From Dongia_A sp035695765 (GTDB lineage: Bacteria > Pseudomonadota > Alphaproteobacteria > Dongiales > Dongiaceae): DNA of 64,000 nucleotides. A model generated the notes under the pieces. The model was given only the letters and a program-made list of their open reading frames with translations. It was not told the origin of the DNA and did no database searches. How positions within the stretch are numbered: the stretch's first letter is position 1; each line of letters begins with the position of its first letter. This document shows positions 61,119-64,000 of this stretch, one piece after another. The position numbers were made by a program, and so were the translations under genes. The stretch covers positions 1 through 64,000 of the forward strand of contig DASRRI010000085.1 of NCBI GenBank assembly GCA_035695765.1, read 5' to 3'.

Positions 61119-63365
61119 TTAGAACAACCGCAGGATCGCCTGCTGCGCCTGGTTGGCGAGGCTGAGGCTGATGGTTCCCAATTGCTGGCGCGTCTGCAGC
61201 TGGAGCAGGTTGGCGCCTTCCTCATTCTGGTCGGCTTGCACCAGCTTGTTGGCGCCCTCCGCCAGGACGTTGATGAACTCGTTGGTGTAGTTCAGCCGCG
61301 TCGTGATGATGTCGAGGTTGTTGCTGAGCGCGGAGGCCGCCCCGCGCAATCGCAGCTTGGCCGCTTCGATCGCTGCCGCGGCGCTGTCGATGTCAGCCCG
61401 ATCGCGCCATTCATTCTGAGCGAAGTCGACCGCCAAACCCTGGCCATCGGTCTTCACGTTCTGGCTGACCACCGTCACCTGGCTGGTGTTGGTTTCGTTC
61501 AGCTGGACCGTCAGATTGTTGCTGTCGTTGCCGTCAGTCACCTGGACCGTGGTCAGCGTGGAGGCCTGGCCGGTGTTGGCGGCGCGGGCGTCGAACAGCG
61601 CCTGATCGGGCGCCGTAAAGTCGCCGATCGCGTTGTAGCGGACGGTACCTTCGGAGTTGGCGACCAGGCCGCCGCTGGTCAGGGTGAGCGTCACGGTGGC
61701 GCCGCTATTGACGCCGCCCGTGATTGTGAAGGCCAGTACCTGGCTACCCAGGGTGCCGGTCACCGTTGCCGTGCCGCCGTACCCATCGCTCAGATTGATC
61801 GTCGAAGCCGAACCGTTGGTGCTCACATCGAAAGTCAAGGTGTGCGCCAGATTGTCGGCCAGGCCCGAGAGGGCGCTGAGCGACACGCCGGTCGCGGGCA
61901 GTGCCGCGCCGAGCGCCTGCTCGGTGGCGTTGGCAGCGCCGGCACTGGAGGCAGTGGCGCGAACGATGCCCTGGAAACCCGCGGTCTGCAGGTTGAGCGT
62001 GACGTTCTGGCCAGCATCCGCCGCCGAGGAGAAGGCATAAGAGCCGCTGACGCTGACTGTGGTGGTGACACCACCATTCGGTCCGATCAGGGTCGCAGCG
62101 TAGCTGGCGAACGTGCCTGTTACGAAGTCGAAGTCCGCCGCCGTCGCGGAAGCGAGGAGAGAGTAGGTGAAATCATTGGCGATACCGGTGGAGGCCGCCG
62201 GCGTCGTCGGGATGGTCGGCGTGCCGACAATCGCGTCGGATGCTCGTCCATACGCTGATCCGATCGTCGCACTGTAGGCGGCAGCCTGCAGAATGGTACG
62301 CTCGTCGACGGTCAGGCGCGGCGTGCCGGAATCGAAGGCAAAGGAGTTCTCGCCGCCGTCCAGTTTCTGCTGGCCGGACAGGTTGAGCGCGCTGCGCTCG
62401 ATGCGCTGGCCGATGCCGTTGAGGTTGGTGGCCGCCACCTCGATATTGACGTTCTTTTCGATCACGGAGGTGCCGACACCAGCGGTATCCGGCACGTCGT
62501 CGATCTCGTCGAAATCGACGTCGAAATTGATGTGCGTGCCGCTGGCGAACTGATGGTCGAAGTTCAGGAGGTGGCCGGTCGCCTTGGCATTGTTCCACTG
62601 CGCCACCGTGAATGTCTTGGTGATCGCAACGCTGCCCTCGGTGATGGTGAAGGTCTTGTCCTTGCCCTTGCCGCCCGCGTATTTGATGACGACGTCTTCG
62701 AAATTGCCGAGCGTCTTGCTGGCAAAGCCGCCGATCGTCAGGTTCTGGATGCCGCGGTCCCGCTCGGCATTGGCGATGTCGCTGGCGTTGGCACTGATCG
62801 CGCCGTCGCCGCCGATGTCGATCACGTAATCGTCTGCCGACACCACATTGGTGACGCGCGCGTTGCTGACGCCGGTGATGGCGTTGGTCGCGCTTTTCGA
62901 GGACGAGGTTGCGTCAAGCCGGAGGCCGCTGCCGAGCAGCAGGTTCTTGCCTTGGTAGTTGGCGTCATCGGCCAGCTTGTCGACCTGTCGCAGCAGGTTG
63001 TTGAACTGCTCCGATAGCGACTTGCGGAGGTCGACCGAGGCCTTGTCCTTGCCGAGGCTGCCATAGGCCGAGGTGATGAGGCCCTTGGCCTGGTCCAGCA
63101 TCCCTTCGATCGCGGTGACGCCGGTGTCGGCGCCCTTGATCGTGCTGATGCTCTGGCCGATCGAGTCCTTGAGCTGCGACAGATCGTCGGCGCGCCGGTT
63201 CAGTCCCTTCGATGAGAAGAAGGCGACAGCACCGTCGATGGCGGCGTTGATCTTGTTGCCGGTCGCCAAACGCTGCTGCGTGCGATCGATCTTTTCGGAC
63301 GTCACCTGCAGCAACAAAAGGTTGGTGCGGATGCCCGCAGTCAATTGAATGTCGTTCGTCGGCAT
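61119..63365 (-). CDS. Flagellin (large form, copy 2)
   Basis: 748 residues. N-terminus PTNDIQLTAGIRTNLLLLQVTSEKIDRTQQRLATGNKINAAIDGAVAFFSSKGLNRRADDLSQLKDSIGQSISTIKGADTGVTAIEGM. The C-terminus NEEGANLLQLQTRQQLGTISLSLANQAQQAILRLF is nearly the same as flagellin 1. The exposed middle (about 180-660) keeps the same layout but differs strongly in sequence. The start at 63365 is supported by AAGGAGAA. A consensus sigma-54 promoter lies 85 bp upstream. Confidence 0.95.
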   Translation of the reverse strand: MPTNDIQLTAGIRTNLLLLQVTSEKIDRTQQRLATGNKINAAIDGAVAFFSSKGLNRRADDLSQLKDSIGQSISTIKGADTGVTAIEGMLDQAKGLITSAYGSLGKDKASVDLRKSLSEQFNNLLRQVDKLADDANYQGKNLLLGSGLRLDATSSSKSATNAITGVSNARVTNVVSADDYVIDIGGDGAISANASDIANAERDRGIQNLTIGGFASKTLGNFEDVVIKYAGGKGKDKTFTITEGSVAITKTFTVAQWNNAKATGHLLNFDHQFASGTHINFDVDFDEIDDVPDTAGVGTSVIEKNVNIEVAATNLNGIGQRIERSALNLSGQQKLDGGENSFAFDSGTPRLTVDERTILQAAAYSATIGSAYGRASDAIVGTPTIPTTPAASTGIANDFTYSLLASATAADFDFVTGTFASYAATLIGPNGGVTTTVSVSGSYAFSSAADAGQNVTLNLQTAGFQGIVRATASSAGAANATEQALGAALPATGVSLSALSGLADNLAHTLTFDVSTNGSASTINLSDGYGGTATVTGTLGSQVLAFTITGGVNSGATVTLTLTSGGLVANSEGTVRYNAIGDFTAPDQALFDARAANTGQASTLTTVQVTDGNDSNNLTVQLNETNTSQVTVVSQNVKTDGQGLAVDFAQNEWRDRADIDSAAAAIEAAKLRLRGAASALSNNLDIITTRLNYTNEFINVLAEGANKLVQADQNEEGANLLQLQTRQQLGTISLSLANQAQQAILRLF

Positions 63366-63449
63366 CAGGGTTCTCCTTCGTCTCCTGCCAACTTCGGCCG
63401 CGCTTTGGCGTCCGAATCTTTTCCGCACATGCGGAGTCGAACCCATAGA

Positions 63450-63465
63450 AGCAACTTGCGTGCCA
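63450..63465 (-). promoter_or_regulatory. Sigma-54 promoter of flagellin 2
   Basis: Minus strand TGGCACG-CAAG-TTGCT, an exact match to TGGCACG-N4-TTGCW, 85 bp before the ATG at 63365. A CGGCAAGG half-site lies upstream near 63535. The remaining bases of 63366-63704 hold no gene. Confidence 0.88.
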
Positions 63466-63602
63466 GACGGTAACTAATTGGAATTTAATGGGAAAAGATG
63501 GTTAAGTTGGATTTGAGGCAAATCCGGACCGGCAAGGAGCGGTATGGCAGGCAGGAAAATTCTATCCAGCAAGCCTGCGCAGCCTACCTGAGATAGGGGG
63601 CA

Positions 63603-63617
63603 TTAACCCTTCGTTAA
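63603..63617 (+). promoter_or_regulatory. CtrA box upstream of the flaG-like gene
   Basis: TTAA-CCCTTCG-TTAA, perfect spacing, 87 bp before the ATG at 63705. A TATACT -10 element lies at 63639-63644, so the box would overlap the -35 region as in known CtrA-activated promoters. Confidence 0.7.
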
Positions 63618-63704
63618 TGGATTCGGGGAAAAATCATCTATACTGCTGGTTAGTGTAAGCGGCCTGTGTAGGCCGGTAGCAGAAGGAAGGAGTAGGTAGC
63701 CTAA

Positions 63705-64000
63705 ATGTTGCGGCCGATCAGCACCTCGAGCGCTTCGGCAAGCAGTGCACCGGTTCCAGTGCGCGCAAGTGCTGCTGCTGACCTTTCGGCGAGCGAATCT
63801 CGCGCCGCTGCAGTTGCCACTTCTGTATCCGCGAACGCGCAGCAGACCGGCGCGAACCCTCCGCAGCAGATGTTCCGTTATAATAGCTTCGAATTCGTTT
63901 ACCGCCAGGATATCGGGCGGATAGTTCTGATCGGTCAGAGCCCCGAGACCGGCGAGCGCGTCATACAGGTGCCCTCCGAGCAGGCGCTGCGCGCTTATGA
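63705..64000 (+). CDS. Partial FlaG-like flagellar protein (5' end)
   Basis: Open to the right edge, 98 codons visible. A Ser/Ala-rich N-terminus of about 55 residues is followed by FRYNSFEFVYRQDIGRIVLIGQSPETGERVIQVPSEQALRAYE. This resembles FlaG, whose core has a V...D..TGE.V.QIPSE..L pattern and which is linked to filament length. AAGGAAGGAG lies just upstream of the ATG. A CtrA box precedes it, and flagellin 2 is divergent. The C-terminus is outside the window. Confidence 0.7.
   Translation, partial: MLRPISTSSASASSAPVPVRASAAADLSASESRAAAVATSVSANAQQTGANPPQQMFRYNSFEFVYRQDIGRIVLIGQSPETGERVIQVPSEQALRAY

Overview
The window reads as chromosomal DNA of a GC-rich alphaproteobacterium, most likely a member of Rhodospirillales or a close relative. 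The main reasons are the CtrA / ChpT / SciP cell-cycle proteins, the alphaproteobacterial flagellin regulators FlaF and FlbT, an FlbD-type sigma-54 activator, and FlhF and FlhG in the flagellar operon, which suggests a polar flagellum. This placement is inferred from gene content only. No rRNA, tRNA or CRISPR array was seen.

Layout. 1-83 holds the 5' end of a probable IS4-type transposase. 248-9694 is a housekeeping stretch: argE, an N-formylglutamate amidohydrolase, a LysE exporter, a small monooxygenase, NAD kinase, moaA and mobA around small exported proteins, a TetR regulator, a DUF2852 membrane protein, a creatininase-family hydrolase and a DUF3553 protein. 9850-16610 carries chpT and the chemotaxis operon cheA-cheW-cheY-cheB-cheR. 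16689-19500 has ctrA, divergent from fliI-fliJ. 19533-23778 is a sugar ABC transporter and a SAM-hydroxide adenosyltransferase. This block lies between the true fliJ 3' end and a decayed copy of that end, so it looks inserted. 24054-25298 has exported msrB and msrA. 25319-37261 is a minus-strand flagellar operon, in transcription order fliF-fliG-fliH-fliN-motA-flbD-flhA-flhF-flhG and a Pro/Ala-rich protein. sciP follows at 37488-37802. 37953-46875 is the minus-strand operon flgE-flgK-flgL-fliK-flgD. 47119-52145 is a sugar and methyl transfer cluster with asnB. 52316-63365 has flaF, flbT, two large flagellins, and TPR / glycosyltransferase genes between the flagellins. The window ends inside a flaG-like gene.

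How it fits together. ChpT should pass phosphate to CtrA. Perfect TTAA-N7-TTAA boxes lie upstream of fliI, fliF and the flaG-like gene. SciP would restrain CtrA. The fliF operon supplies the basal body, export gate and FlbD. FlbD should activate the sigma-54 promoters seen upstream of flgE and both flagellin genes, and CGGCAA / TTGCCG elements near fliF and flagellin 1 are candidate FlbD sites. FlaF, FlbT and the TPR-transferase genes would act on flagellin translation and modification.

Most unusual points: CheA contains a truncated-haemoglobin domain between its phosphotransfer and dimerisation domains, with the proximal His kept and the usual distal Tyr/Gln replaced by Phe/Met. FlgE, FlgK and FlgL all carry copies of one repeated beta-rich module, which enlarges FlgL to 844 residues. 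A 56-bp copy of the fliJ end marks the edge of a probable insertion. A TPR-glycosyltransferase protein is internally duplicated, with a degenerate second half.
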